A DNA stretch of 64,000 bases from Pyrenopolyporus hunteri (lineage: Eukaryota; Ascomycota; Sordariomycetes; Xylariales; Hypoxylaceae), in the NCBI GenBank assembly GCA_902806595.1, contig CADCXC010000038.1, forward strand, positions 1,178,001 through 1,242,000. The letters run 5' to 3'. Each line of letters starts with the position of its first letter. The first letter of the stretch is position 1. The position numbers and the translations under genes are program-made. The notes under the pieces are model-generated. The model worked only from the letters and a program-made list of their open reading frames with translations, ran no database searches and was not told the DNA's origin. Of the stretch, positions 46,311-58,849 are shown one piece after another.

Positions 46311-48016
46311 ATAGTATACGTGCTTGTAACGTAAGGTGTGGGGTTTTTCATCTTCTCCAGTTCCACCGTCTGGTTAGCACTGATACCAAGGATCTACTAA
46401 ATCGCCATGCGGGATACCAGGACCCCCAGCTCGCCCAGACTCCATACGGTCCCCCTTGTCCAGCTATTTTGCAACCCGCTGCACCGCCTGAACCCCGGCT
46501 GAGAGCTGCCTTGGCCCTACATCTTGCCTGGCCTTCCCTCACGCTCCTATCAAGGTGTCATGCTTTTAGTGCAACCTAGCTCCCGTTGTGGGGCATTGAG
46601 GCTTTGCAAGTCCAATTTGAACGACCTCCTAACCTGATCTTCCTAGATGAGTAATGGGTTACTAGCTCTTAAGAAAAAGAAAAGGAAAAAAAAAAAAAAA
46701 AAAATCAAATTTACCTAACCACCTAGGTACCTATATAGGTATACTACAGTAGTAGCTCAACTGTGCCAAGACTCCCCCTCGCCGCTACATCCCATCCTCA
46801 TCGTTAGTAGGGGTAGCCGTTGGCGCGATCCGCACCCATTCATCCACACACCCACACACATATAATACACAAATACACATACACACTTACATACATACAT
46901 ACCTACCTAGGTACCTACCAGAGACGTACACTCACGCCCCCCTTAGCCCCCTTTTGCTGCCAAGCTTGCAATTATCTACCTCTTAAGAAGAATAATTTGC
47001 TTTTCGCGACTCTGGCTAAGGGAACTCATCTCATTGGCCCCGTCGCCTATCAGTGGAGTTATGCGTAGATGGAGCATCCTAACTTCGGTGGGTGGACATG
47101 CACTGGTCCGCTGTCCCGCGATACGAGGAGGGTCCATCGCGACGGCCGAGAGAAGATAATACAAGGAATACTATGTTTTATCTTTCGACCAAGAAGGTAC
47201 AGGAAGGCAATTCTGAGCGCATGAGTATCCCCAAGAGGATGGAGCATGGAAGGCCATTTTGTTTCTTTTCCCCTGGCCATCAGTCTCGAGGAGGATTCCA
47301 CCCCTCCTTCCACTCTCATACTTGGCCGTCCGACCCGAATCGTAAACACACATCCCGCCCAAGCAATCCTTTGAGCACGTCGATACAGGAGAAGGCGAGT
47401 TGCATCAAGTTAATCTCACCAGGAGGACTCGGTTAACAGGCCAAAGCAGTTGCCGAGTTGGGGGAAGGTAAAGCAGATACCCGTATAATCCGTCTTTCCC
47501 AACGCCACCCATGAATGTTTTTTCTTTCTTCTTTTGCGTTCTCTTCTTGAACTTTCAAGGCAGATGAATGGAAAATTCGCTTGCCCTTCGTTTCTGGAAC
47601 CGTCTTGAAACACCGTAAAACATCATACCGGGGTATCCTTTCCGTTATCCCACCAGGTTAAACCCATGTTTTGTAGTATATCCCAGCTACACCGCCGGGT
47701 CGTAGTTCATTCTTCGTATATTCCTCATATTCGCTCACATTCCCATGCAAACTGATTCGCATTTAGACTCTCCCCACCACCTCGCTATATCCCGTGCACC
47801 GGCACCTCTATCTCCAGCAAGGAGACCCAGAAAAGAAAATCTGGAAGAAATCAAATGTGCTTCTTATCTCCTACGGCCATATTAGATGCAGTGGAATTAA
47901 GGCAGGAAGCCAGAATTCACTACACGAACATGCCACAGAAGACCCATGGATAGAGTCAAGTCTCCTTATTTTTTTTTCCTCCTTTTTTTGTTCTTTTCGT
48001 AATTCTTTGCCCCGTC

Positions 48017-51000
48017 TTACCCGGATTGGGGGAGCATAGTTGGCATGGTCGGCATAGTTGGATAATATCCTGCCGAGGTCGGCTTCCCTTCGAATCGGCT
48101 GCAGCCTCGGGGATAGTATGCATTCCCGGGATTGTATAGAATGCTCGGAAGGGGGCCTTCGTATTCGTGTTTAACTTTCGACATTGCCGAGTCCACCGCC
48201 GATGGACCAGAACCCATCAGGTTGTCCGGCTCAGTTCGGTGAGAGAACATTTCAACCCCCTGTCTTGAATCTGTACCTTCGTAGATAGGTGCAGGGTAGT
48301 ACTGGTAGTCCTTCGTGTTGTCGATGGCCTTGGCTTCCTCGGTCGGTATAATCGGTTCTCCGGGTACCCCGTGATGGCGAGTTGTCCCATAGTGCCCCGA
48401 TCGCGGATCATATCCTCCACCGCCGCCGTACGTACCCGAAAGGGACATTGAGGACCCACCAGCGCCGTACTCAGATCCAAGCACCTGAGACCCGGAGTAG
48501 CCGCCCATCCCGCTTGAGCCGCTAGGTCCGCTACTAGTACTACCGCGCCTCTCCGTCTGGTAATGTCCAGGAGAGCGGCCGCGGACGATCATCTTCGCAG
48601 ATTTCCGAGACGCGATCTTCATGAATTGGTCCTGAGCTTGCGTGCCCACATCGGCGTATAGCTCGACGACCAGATGATAATATTGTTGAGCTGCCCTTCG
48701 TTTGCCGTTATTCGCCGTCGCCTGCTTAAACTGAATCCTCTCGAACGTATGCTCGCTTGGGTACGATCCTTGCGCACTCTGTCCATAACTCCCATCGTAT
48801 AAGGGCCGTGCTCCACCGGGTATATTATGGTGGTCCTGGTATAATAGAGGGTGCGGCGCCTGCTGCGGCTGTTTCGGGGTAAGCCTCACTTTCTCTGGTT
48901 TTTGCACCGGTCCTTTGTCCCTCTTCGGCGTATGCTGTACCAAGTCAATTGTGTGAGAGTCGCTGTCGGAGACGACCGCAGAAATGCTCATCGCGAACCC
49001 GAATACTTGATACGAGGTTGTCGACCCACTAGGAATGTACTGCATCGTCGTGTTCGGTGAGTAGGGCGATAGGCTGTACGAGCAGATACAGGAGAAGTAG
49101 TTCCTCCTGTAACACGTCCAATCTCCTTCCGACAGGAAGAAGCCTTTGTCGATGGTCCCGTGAATATCGATCTTGACGGGAGTCCCGGAGTCGCTGTACA
49201 CCAACTGGCCGTTTGTGCTCATTGCTAAGAGCGGGGGAATGTGTGACCCCCCGGACTTCCCATACTGGCCAGCGTCCATCCTGACCGGGCTCGTGAAACT
49301 AATACTAGGACTTGGAGTGGGCGACAAGGGATGGCGTCGCAGAGGAGCCGCGAAAGAAGGAGATCTCACGTGCTCCGTTACTCTTCCGAAGGAAGGTCTC
49401 GCTCCGGAGTATTGATCTCTGACGGTATAAGCAGATGCCGGATTTGGTAACGCAGCGAGGCGGTTGGCATGTGCCATGCCCGTGGATGAGGTGCTACTGC
49501 CACGGCAGTGAGTAAAGCGACAACCGGAGAAGTTACAGTCGGGTGTGTTATTGCACACGGAAAAGAGGCTGGGATCTCTGTGATACTTACTTGGAGCTCA
49601 GGCGCGGCGGCCTGACGTCGATCCCGGAGAAGATCTGTGAGGCTGAAGAATAAAAAGGCCCGGTATCAGGGGAGTACCCCGTCGTGGAGGTGTTGAGGAG
49701 AGGCGCAGAAAAGCCGCCGAGTACAGAAGGCGGTTGAGGAGGGTTTTCTATCGTCAAGGAGATATTGGAATCTTGGTATCTAGAGGAGATATCAGCAGGG
49801 GTCTTTTGGCAAATAGAACCTTGTGTGCAAGGCTCTAGGCAAGTTAGCGAAAATGCTTGTATCGCGATTCTATGCGAGACAATGCCCAAGTGTCCAAGGT
49901 GCGACCAGGAGAGGTAGCACTGCCAACGTTGCCGTGCCACAGGGGGGGGAGCGGATACAGGATCGGGAACTACAAACCATGCCACATAGCGGCGAACAGC
50001 GGAAGAGTCACAGGCTTTTTCTTGTGCAACCACCACCCATGCAATTCGTCTCCGCGACTAGTGCAAGAGGGATTTTACAGGTAGCGGCAGAGGGTACAGA
50101 TTATAATGTAGACAGGCCAGTCGGGGAGGGGGGACGCTGGCAGGGCCATCGGAGAGCAGCCCTGACCGGTACGCCTTTCCAGGGGGGGTTGCCAAAGTGT
50201 ATAGCTCTTGGGATAGCGCATTAAATATCGAAAAGATAGGCGATGTGATAGGGTGTGATGTAAGAAGACACAGCAGAATGAGATGAATTTAGAAGAGTGT
50301 AGAGTACGCAAAACAACAAAATCCCGATTTTAACGATGTAAATATTTTTTTTTTCCCTCTTCTTGTCTTTCTTCATTTTTTTTTTCTCTTCGTCTTTTTA
50401 TTCTTGCTTGCATTAAATAATAAGAGTGACAACTAACCTCATATCACCTGTTGCCGGAAGGTCGAGATAGTCCAGCCCAGAGCACGAAGGCGGCGAAGAC
50501 TCAAAGTCCTGCTAGAAGGACAAGAATTGTTAGTAAGGAAAGCGATGACGGTTGTGATATTTGGCAGAGAGGTAACGAGTTTAATTAATAGAAAAGGGCG
50601 ATTGGGGTGTGAGCTGCAGTCATTACCGGGCTTTACGCATTGCCCGCAGGAAATCGAGGCCTCGAGGAACAGGTGAGCGGGCCCTGTAGAGAATCGGCAA
50701 TAATGTTAGCACACGAGATCGTTCCGTACAGAATGTGTCAACGCAGAAAAAGCACGTTTAAGATCGGGAAGGCTGGAGAGCGCAGAGGTACTTTTTGTAT
50801 GTCACCACCTATTCACTGTGTACGTGGATGGGCGTATTGGAAGCTGGCTGAGCAAGGTATGTATGTGAGTAAGTAAGTAGGCGGGCCAAGGATGCACGAG
50901 GGAGGTGGATGGGTTTGCGGGTTAAGTAAGGCAAGGTAAGGCAAGGTAGATCAAGTATAATCGGTGGGCGTGTCAGCAAGGCATAGAGTAAGAGTAAGTC

Positions 51001-52378
51001 AGAGAGGGAGGAAGGAGGAAGAGAGCGCGAGACCTGGAGACCTGGAGACCTGAGTGAATGCTTCAGTGAAGGTATGCAAATGAATGGGACGGTGTTTGCT
51101 CCGGCTGTTTTCCAGCTCAGCAAAAAAGGTACATCCTGCTATTCCGTGCGTAGCACTGTGGTACTTGCCAGGTGCTGGGCATGGCGCGAGGACGAAAAAA
51201 AAAATAAAAGAAGGGGGGGGAAGTAGCTCGTTGAGCTGCGAGCTGACCCGGCAGGTACAATGCCTTGAAGACGGATTGTACCCAAGACAAATGTACCCAA
51301 GGCAAGTATATGCGCGCTGAGAAGAGAGAATGGCAGTTCGGATCTCAAAGCAGGGTCTAGGTACATCGATGTACGAAGCACCACGCTAGAAGACCGGGAG
51401 GCGTTTTCCTTGTACGACAACAAGAAACCGGGGATAGTCGATTCCTATTTGATTCAATGCGACAGGGACTTTCGTCGTGGGTCGCAAGCCGTAGGGACAG
51501 GCACAGGCAAGGTACCTCTAGACCAGACTACGCCAGTCCCGGTCTAGCAACCTCTAAAATGCGTGTTTTTTTTTTTTTTTCTCTTTCTCATCATCTCATT
51601 TTCTCCTTCTTTTTTTTTAGGTCAAATGAGCCTTTAGAAGTGCATGGGCTCTCCCGGCTCTCAGGTCTCGTCCCTCTCCTTCTTTACTGTCCCTTCCCCT
51701 GCCGTCTTTCCTCACACCGTCTTGGGACTAGGGGCAGATGGGGAAAACGGTGGGATGGGATAGGATGGGAATGGCATATGCGGCTGCAAATCGATATGTG
51801 TACCTGCAATGCGAATTCGGTGTGTTTGTGTATGTGCGCGTGTATGTGGATGTTTGTGTGTGCGCGGGCGCGTATGTGGGCTTGTGCTTGATGCGCGTGC
51901 ATACGAACATGAAAGATACGCTTCGAGATTGGACTGACTGGACTGACTGACCTTGGTCCTTGGTTGGTCTGCTTGTTAACTTGGATCTCAAGGCCTCAGC
52001 AAGCATACTGGAGTTGCCCTGGACATCCGTCTCCGACTACCTCAGCATCGACGATGCATGGCCCATTTAATCCAATTGGCTTCCCTTAATTAAAAGCGCC
52101 CTCCCACAGACCGGGCTCGGCGAAAGCGGACTTGCTCGATCTCTCTTCTTCAAGAAAAAAAAGAGTTCTTTTCTTTTCTTTTTTCTTTTCCTTTTCTCTC
52201 TCTTCCCTTTTCTTCGATAGGGTGTTGTCGTATTAAAAGGAGTTAGGGGGGAAGAATTGGGGAAAAGATAGGTACAAATGTGCATAAATGAAAATGGGAC
52301 GAACGAATGAGGGGAAGGGAATCAAGGAATCGATATGTATATAATGATAAATACCTTGGGATTGAGTTGTTGATTCAT
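48017..52378 (-). CDS. vib-1: Ndt80/PhoG-domain transcription factor, VIB-1/XprG-like
   Basis: p53-like Ndt80-fold regulator. The closest relatives I recognise are Neurospora VIB-1 and Aspergillus XprG, which control heterokaryon-incompatibility cell death, starvation response and secreted proteases. Proposed exons (minus): 52355-52378, 50438-50508, 49591-49779, 48017-49496; 587 aa. DNA-binding domain about residues 190-405: NGQLVYSDSGTPVKIDIHG, KGFFLSEGDWTCYRRNYF, FERIQFKQATANNGKRRAAQ, and the hallmark ASRKSAKMIVRGRSPGHY. The N-terminus is acidic/Pro-rich (DFESSPPSCSGLDYLDLPATG); the C-terminus is Gly/Ser/Tyr-rich with a PTMPTMPTM repeat. Exons 2-4 are well supported (exon 2 follows a perfect TACTAAC branch site). 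The 24-nt first exon (MNQQLNPK) is my inference from frame and splice phase, and it implies a 1.85-kb first intron. Confidence is high for the family and about 0.6 for exon 1. Confidence 0.85.
48034..48060. repeat. Three copies of a 9-bp minisatellite inside the VIB-1-like gene
   Basis: GCATAGTTG, GCATGGTCG, GCATAGTTG. On the minus strand this encodes the repeated Pro-Thr-Met near the C-terminus. Related to the six-copy array at 42,454-42,507. Confidence 0.75.
50509..52354 (-). other. Proposed long first intron of the VIB-1-like gene
   Basis: 1,846 nt with long pyrimidine/purine tracts (50,345-50,400; 51,565-51,620; 52,155-52,210 on the plus strand), short low-complexity frames and a TACTAAC branch site just before the acceptor. 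No competing exon was found. It could instead contain an unrecognised 5' exon or alternative promoter. Confidence 0.5.
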
Positions 52379-52482
52379 CCGAGGAGCCTCTCTGTCGGAA
52401 GAGAGGCGTGGTTCATTCGGCCGAAACGTGGCTGGCGGTACTAATAAAGCTGACGGCGGAGGATTCGAAGACGGATCGCGGA

Positions 52483-52530
52483 TTAGTTGCTTAGTTGCTT
52501 AGTTGCTTAGTTGCTTAGTTGCTTAGTTGC
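52483..52530. repeat. Octanucleotide tandem repeat (TTAGTTGC)6
   Basis: Six perfect copies of TTAGTTGC followed by a diverged seventh (CCAGTTGC), about 105 bp upstream of the proposed VIB-1-like start codon. Confidence 0.9.
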
Positions 52531-55500
52531 CCAGTTGCTGTCATAACGGTTGTTAGTTCCGTATTCTGCGCAGGGTTCCAGGAGCCTAGCCGCCTAGGTA
52601 CCCTCCCCCCCTTATCCACTAATAGGGCTCTGTCCCGTTGAAATCTAACGCCTCACTCAAAAGAGGTCGTTGCTTGAGACTTCAGCCAGGTACTGTACAA
52701 TGGATACTTTCGAGTGGAGTGAGCAGGCAATACCCCGGGAAGTAAAAAAGATAGAAGACGGAGAAATGTATAGGCATACGACGTAGGTATTAGGTATTGA
52801 TACGGATATGTGTAGGTAGGAATCAAGGAACAATCATATCTTAGCAATTTTTTTCATCTTGTCGTTATTGCTATTGTTCTTTTTTCTTTTTCTTCTTCTT
52901 TTTTTTTCTTTCCGTACTCTTGCATTACGTGTTATGCGCGGTAGGTATCAGCTAAAATATTTCTCGGCTTCGATCGGTACATAGTAGATACCACGGACGA
53001 TAGGGGGTGGTGAGGTAGGTAAATAACTGGTGTATGCGGGAAGGATGTGTGTATGTACGTATGGTATGTATGTATGTCAATCTCGACAGGTAGGGTAGGG
53101 GTCATTAGTAGGGGTTATTAGTAGGGGTATTGCTAGGGAGGGAATGGGCCTGTTGTTTGCAGGCACGGGGAGGTCCAGGGGGGCCAGGGTATCCACCGAC
53201 CTTTGGATGCCAAGTGATTAACGCCTCCGCGAATACATGCGCGGTCATGCAGCGAATGATAAAACCTAGACAATACAAATCGCTTCCGTCAGCTTCCAAC
53301 TCTCGACGGGAACTGATAAAAAAAAAAAAAAAAAAGACTTAGCCAACGAAGCATATCTGCGGGCGAACTAGAGAGCAGAAAGACGAGAAAAGGGAAGAAA
53401 AACATAAAATTTTATACAAAGAAAATAGGGGTTTGCCGTGCATGTCAGCGTGGTCGTGGACGTATAAGTCTCGTCTCGCAGCATCAGCAAATTCGGAAAA
53501 AAAAAAAAAAAAAAAGACGTAATGGCATGGACCGAGCCGCACCGAGGGTCAGTCAACTCTGGCCGACACGGTCGAATCAGGGTTCAAATGCCCGACCAGG
53601 TATCAACTTCGCTGAAAAGCCACGCCGAATCATCTGTACGCTCTCCTCTATACCGGTGAAGTCGACGTCACCCTCTACATGCTGTATACTGCCTCCAGGC
53701 CCATATGTGCGTGTGCATGTGTATGTGTATGTATATGTGTATATGCGCGTGCCTGTGTCTGGTGTGTGTATGTTCTAGCTCCCCGATCTGCTTGGCATGG
53801 TGCGGTCTTGGATCGCGATCTCGAATGTGGCGCCTGCACGACAACCCGACCAGAGGAGAAAAGAACCAAGTACCTACTCTCCCTATCGGAAAGGGGCGCT
53901 GACATGCGAATGTCTCTATTCTAGGCAAATCGAAGGGAAGTCCTGAGAATGTGTGTCAGCACTGCCTTTTCTGCTGCAGAACTCTAGCGCGATCTGATTG
54001 ATCAACGCGGTGGAGGCTAAAGGACCCTGCACACCAACTCGCCTACCGCCGTCTTGGGTCCATTGCGCCATGCCTATCAATTTGGAACAGGACACGGGAT
54101 GGCAATCAAATGAAACGATACAGGCACCGTTCCATGATCCCAAGAGGCGCTTCGTGATAAAAATCAGCCTCTAGAAAACGTCAGCGGCTCGGCATACCTT
54201 ATTCTCTTATCCGCACCAAGCCCTTCGTCGTCGAGGAACCAGGCCCTGTTCCGTCTCCTGTCAGGTGTATACGGAGTCCGTGTAGCCGGCTCGTAGATAC
54301 CGCCAACCATGCGACGGGTTTCGTTTTTAGGCTAGGTACTCTTCGAGTTCAACGCAAGGGAGACCGTTTAATTTATGCTAGGCTTCTGAGCGAAATTCAG
54401 GGGCAGGTTAACGACACAAACAAGGCCAAAGGGCTTGAGATGGAAGGGAATCTATATACTTTCACATGGACACGTCTCGAAACTTGGCGCGGTGGCTTCG
54501 TCTCGTACGATAGCATATGCTGCGCAGACCTAAGGCGGCTTGTAGAAAAAGGATGATGGTGAAAGGGCAGTGCCACGAGAAGGTGCATTCGGAGGAAGTT
54601 AACTTATTCAAGGTCGCGGCCAAAAATCCATTCGTCGGCCAGACTGCGGTGCTTGAGGCTTCGATGATAGGATGATGGAATATGTGATAGGACTGGTCGA
54701 CAGGCGAAGTGGGTATTGTCTAGTCCCGCTTGGGACCGGGTACGATGATAAATGGCAGTGGCGGTGGTGCGAGCTGAGGTTTTTGAGACAGCAAGTATTA
54801 GATTCATCCGTATATTGTGCGGAGAGCTCGAGGAGCATGCGGTCTTTTCTATTGTTAGTGCCTGGGGCCTTGCTCCTCCGGATTTTCGAAACGACCGGCG
54901 GGCTGCGTAGGTAGGTAGGTAGTGATGTATGAGCTGGACAAGGTAGTTGGGTGTAGCCCTATGTGTCTAGCCAAAGAATAAATATGATAGACGAGCACCC
55001 ACGACTGGATAGGCAGCACAGGCTGCGTGCCTGACATCAATGCTGGCAAAGATGTGGAGTGCCCCAAGCGAGGTCAAGTGAATATCCTACCGAATTAGAC
55101 ACAAGACATCTATGGCAGCTGAGCTCCATCTTTTTTTATTTTTTCCCTCCATGACAATCAAGGCAAGAAGCCGCTCAAGTTACAGGGCTTATGCTTCAGA
55201 ATGTTTTGGTTCCTCCAGGCTCAAGGCCAAACAAGTCCTAGGGTGTGTCCACAGACCCCTAATCTGTTCGATAGGTACTGTAATTGGCATTACTGAAATT
55301 AGAAAGGCTAGGCTCGTCCTAGAAAGGACCCTTGGTACGACCGAGAATTCTATCCACATGCTTCATGTAGTCCTGCCATCGTGTCTACCAGGTAATGGGG
55401 TGGTTCTCATCAAGCTTCTTAGGTACGATTTGGCATCGAGTACATCGGGAAATCCCCTCAGAAGTACATGTGGGTAAGGAAAATGAGAGCACCGAGGCTT

Positions 55501-58100
55501 TGGAGTTAGTTAAGGAGGAACTCCATTCCCCTACAGACCATTCCTGCACGCACCCTACCGTCAGTGCCTCTACGAGACGCCACAAACATCTTCTGGTAAT
55601 GGGTAAGGGATCTGCTTGGTCGAGTTGTGGTCTAATTATCGGGAGACTGCATGGTAGGCCTACAACTGTTTGGTCAACTTTGAGGCTAGTCCTCGCCACT
55701 TTTCAGTTACGAGTGCCTACGTAGATGGTCATTAGGCATTGATATCACGATCCCATTCGCGACGACGTAACGTAAAAAAGACGTAGCAGCTCTACCGTGT
55801 CTTTCCTGCTTCTTCATAATCATAATTGAGGTATACATAGCTAGAGGCTCAGTCGGATCTACAAGATGTCCAATCCTTGACGAGTTAGATGCTGTGTCTT
55901 GGAGTCAATAAATTTTTCGTTCATGGGGTGGAAACTCCATTTTGTACATGGCGAACTGGACGATACTACGATTTGAAGATTCGGGTCTGCATACGAGACT
56001 GGCCATAGATATGACTTATGGCAGTTTAGGTTCTGGTCCCACGTTATTAGCATATAGCCCTGCTTCTGATAAGCCGATTTTCAACTGCCTCTGCGACGGG
56101 CCCTCGGCATCATCCGATCAACGGCGGTAGTGCCTTGTCCGCATGCTCTTAGTAGGTCATCCCGGCGCTCGTAGCGAGCTGGATCCGCAAGATACGGACG
56201 TAGCAATAAATCACCTAAAGCCACGATCTCAGATGTCTCAGGCCGAAAAAGGGTCTACAAGTTAATAGAAATGGAACATACGGGAAATATACCTACCGTC
56301 GACTAGACCTTGCTGAACATGTCTCCTTAGGAAGGTCTAGAGTCGGAATATGAGTATTTAGCGATTAAGCAGAAGCCTAAGTCGCTCTCTATTCTTATAG
56401 CCGACCCTTTCCCTCCTTCGTGCCACTTCCGAACCAAATAGGAGCAAATGCTGTTTTAATTGCCTACATGTGGGTAGTTATGCCGTGAGGCATAGTAGAG
56501 TATCTGTCTGCCGGGTCGTCAAATGGAAAGAGGCAAATACTCCATTGGAATGTTAGTTCGCGATCGTCGCTGCGCTCCTAGGGCGATGGACCAATGATTT
56601 ACACTTATTACCCGAGGGTTTGGGGCTGGGATCGGGAACGATAACCGTTGGCTACGCCCAGGGACGAAGTCGAAGACGCTCCCAACTTACACCCGTAGAT
56701 GCGCAAGTAAGATCATTCTCATCGCTGCTATCGTCGCGCAGAACTATTAATATAATAATGTGGTTCATGAAGAACACGCTCCGCACGCTTATCCCAAGTA
56801 CCCCTCCTATCCCATAATAAAGATGCGTGTTGCCGCTCTTTTAATGAATTACATGTACCTAGCCAGCGTATCGTCTCCCCACAAATCAGGCTACTTGGGA
56901 ATGCAACGCTGCGTACCTAGGTAGTTATCTTAAATCAGGGGGGTTGTTGACCTATTCATGTGAGGCTGGCAATGACGCTGAGGTACTGTACTTACCAACA
57001 TACCCGGGTGGGTAGACGGTATTTTGCCAAAACGTTAGATCAGAGGACGTAAAAATACCCTTCCTCATGGCGATAAAATTGAGATCTGGGCTCTCTTCTA
57101 GATCACTAACGATTGATCTAAGGTGTTATATATTTCAAACTACTGTTTGGTCGTCTTTAATGCGATACAAACATGTTTCGACGCTCTCCCTCCACATTGG
57201 TGGCTGCGCGTGCAGTATATAAATTACCTACTTGTAATCCTACGTATGGCTTGCATCTCTGATTATTAAGTTTCAATGCTTATGCGGTATCCAAAGCAAT
57301 TCCTGCGTCGTATACGTGGAAACAGACGTGCAGAAGTCAGCAACAAAGGCTTATATCATCATTCTACGATGCAGCCACGATGCCTACAGTGAGAGCGGCA
57401 TTTACTACGCGGCGGGCATTCGGCTCGTTTCCGGATCGGGCCGTAGCTTCAGCTGCCTTAAGTAGGTAAAGTAGGGTAAGGTAGGTAGGTAGGTATAATA
57501 CTCGTCAATCTAGAATGTTGATGCAGCAATGTTTCTGCCATGCCAATGCACATCATGATCTACACGACGCAGCAGTGCCACGTTTGGCACACTCAGACCG
57601 AACAATACCGATAACCCATGCCTTTGCCCAAAGCATCTTGTTTCTGGACTGAATGGGTGTAGAGAGGGTCGTGCAAGCCGGGCAAGCAGTGTCCACGCGG
57701 CGATTCTAGATCTTGTACGAGGTGACTACTCATTGATGGTTCAGAACTATAGGGATCTATTCCTATTCTTTGCCGTTTTTGCACACGATGCCTCCTTGTA
57801 CTCATTCGCCTTCCTTCTTCTCCGGTCTGGTTCCGTCTCTTCTACCTTGGGTGGTGGGTAAGATATAAGCGGTAAGCTTCTAATACTGCCAAACATGGCG
57901 TAATCGAGATTAGCAGTAGGTAGATATTGAAACCGCCCTTTGATATGCCGGAAGCAAGCCGGTGACCGCGTACATCCCGCAGTCAATACATACCTACCTA
58001 CCTACAGAGTTGGGCATGCATGTCACTTAACTAAGAGACAGCAGGGGTAACACATGGTAACGGGCAAGGAGTTGAGCAAGGGCCCGCCAGCCTACGACTC
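52531..58100. other. Gene-free intergenic region upstream of the VIB-1-like gene
   Basis: 5.6 kb with no supported gene. Contains poly-A runs (about 53,319-53,336 and 53,498-53,515), a purine-pyrimidine alternating GT/AT stretch (about 53,703-53,775), and scattered TAGGTAGG repeats (about 54,908-54,922 and 57,476-57,496). Short frames have no coding character. Confidence 0.55.
53703..53775. repeat. GT/GTAT microsatellite
   Basis: Interrupted (GTGTAT)n/(GT)n run, rich in alternating purine-pyrimidine steps. Confidence 0.75.
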
Positions 58101-58105
58101 TTTTT

Positions 58106-58180
58106 CTTTTCTTTTCTTTTCTTTTCTTTTCTTTTCTTTTCTTTTCTTTTCTTTTCTTTTCTTTTCTTTTCTTTTCTTTT
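58106..58180. repeat. Pentanucleotide microsatellite (CTTTT)15
   Basis: Fifteen perfect tandem copies of CTTTT with T-runs on both sides. It produces lysine/glutamate- or phenylalanine-rich artefact frames on both strands. Confidence 0.95.
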
Positions 58181-58849
58181 TTTTTGTGTTTTCCTGGGGT
58201 AGGGAAACAGCTTCAAGCAATTTGTCCTCCAGCGTGCACGAGAGGATACAAAGACATAAGAAAAGAAAAGTTAGGCGCTGTAGACGCGGGGGTCGTAATC
58301 CCACCAGCACAGCCAAGTGACCCTGCCAATATTAAGGCAACGGGTAAGACCTTCAACTCTCCAGCATCCTTATCTCGACGGGAGTTTCAACGTAAATAAA
58401 TGATATATATATATATACTATATAGGTACTTAGGTATGTCATATGAGGCCCCCCTAGGAGGGTTATGAAAACGCACGCGGTATAAGTGTAAGTACCTGGT
58501 TGATACTGCGTATTATTCGCAGCAGGTCAATATCGTAAGGTTAAAAGAGAGAAGAGCGTTGTAAGTAGAATATCAGAGGCCGAGGTACATCATATACATG
58601 TTAGCCATATTTGATTCGCACTGTCGGTTTGCTTGGAACGACCGGTGTAGAAGCGCCCCCCTGCGAGATCGATAGGTACGTGGTAGTTTGTATTAAAAAA
58701 ATCTGACGGCGTAGGGGAGTCTCATGGGGCATACGCCGATCCGGCCAATCAGAGGCGGGAGGTCAGTGAAGGCCCCTGTCGTACCAGGGGTGTCGAAGCT
58801 CATAATGGGTATCCACCAATCCAAAAAGAATAAGAGTGCATAGGTGTAG
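58181..58849. other. Intergenic region between microsatellite and inverted repeat
   Basis: AT-rich with a (TA)n-like stretch near 58,402-58,426. No gene recognised. Confidence 0.5.

Larger units (their letters stand above)
43290..48016. other. Intergenic region downstream of the VIB-1-like gene
   Basis: 4.7 kb without a supported gene. Contains an ATA/ATG triplet repeat (about 43,957-43,983), dense TAGGTAGGTACC repeats (44,931-44,981; 45,940-45,965; 46,262-46,310; 46,718-46,745), a poly-A run (about 46,682-46,704) and a CACA/TACA stretch (about 46,845-46,918). The end nearest 48,016 should hold the 3' UTR of the VIB-1-like gene. Confidence 0.55.

Noticed and set aside
46348..46560. Stop-free stretch open on both strands with a Pro/Ala/Leu-rich plus frame
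   Set aside because: Short, GC-rich, unrecognised, and lies among repeats; no start with context and no partner exon.
38405..48016. Search for CRISPR arrays, insertion sequences and bacterial-type operons
   Set aside because: The DNA is fungal nuclear sequence; tandem repeats here are micro- and minisatellites without spacer structure, and no transposase-like frame was found.
53521..53610. B-box-like motif (GGTTCAAATGCC) suggesting a tRNA gene
   Set aside because: No matching A box, acceptor stem or cloverleaf can be formed around it.
58031..58320. Lys/Glu- and Phe-rich frames around 58.1 kb
   Set aside because: Direct translations of the (CTTTT)15 microsatellite.
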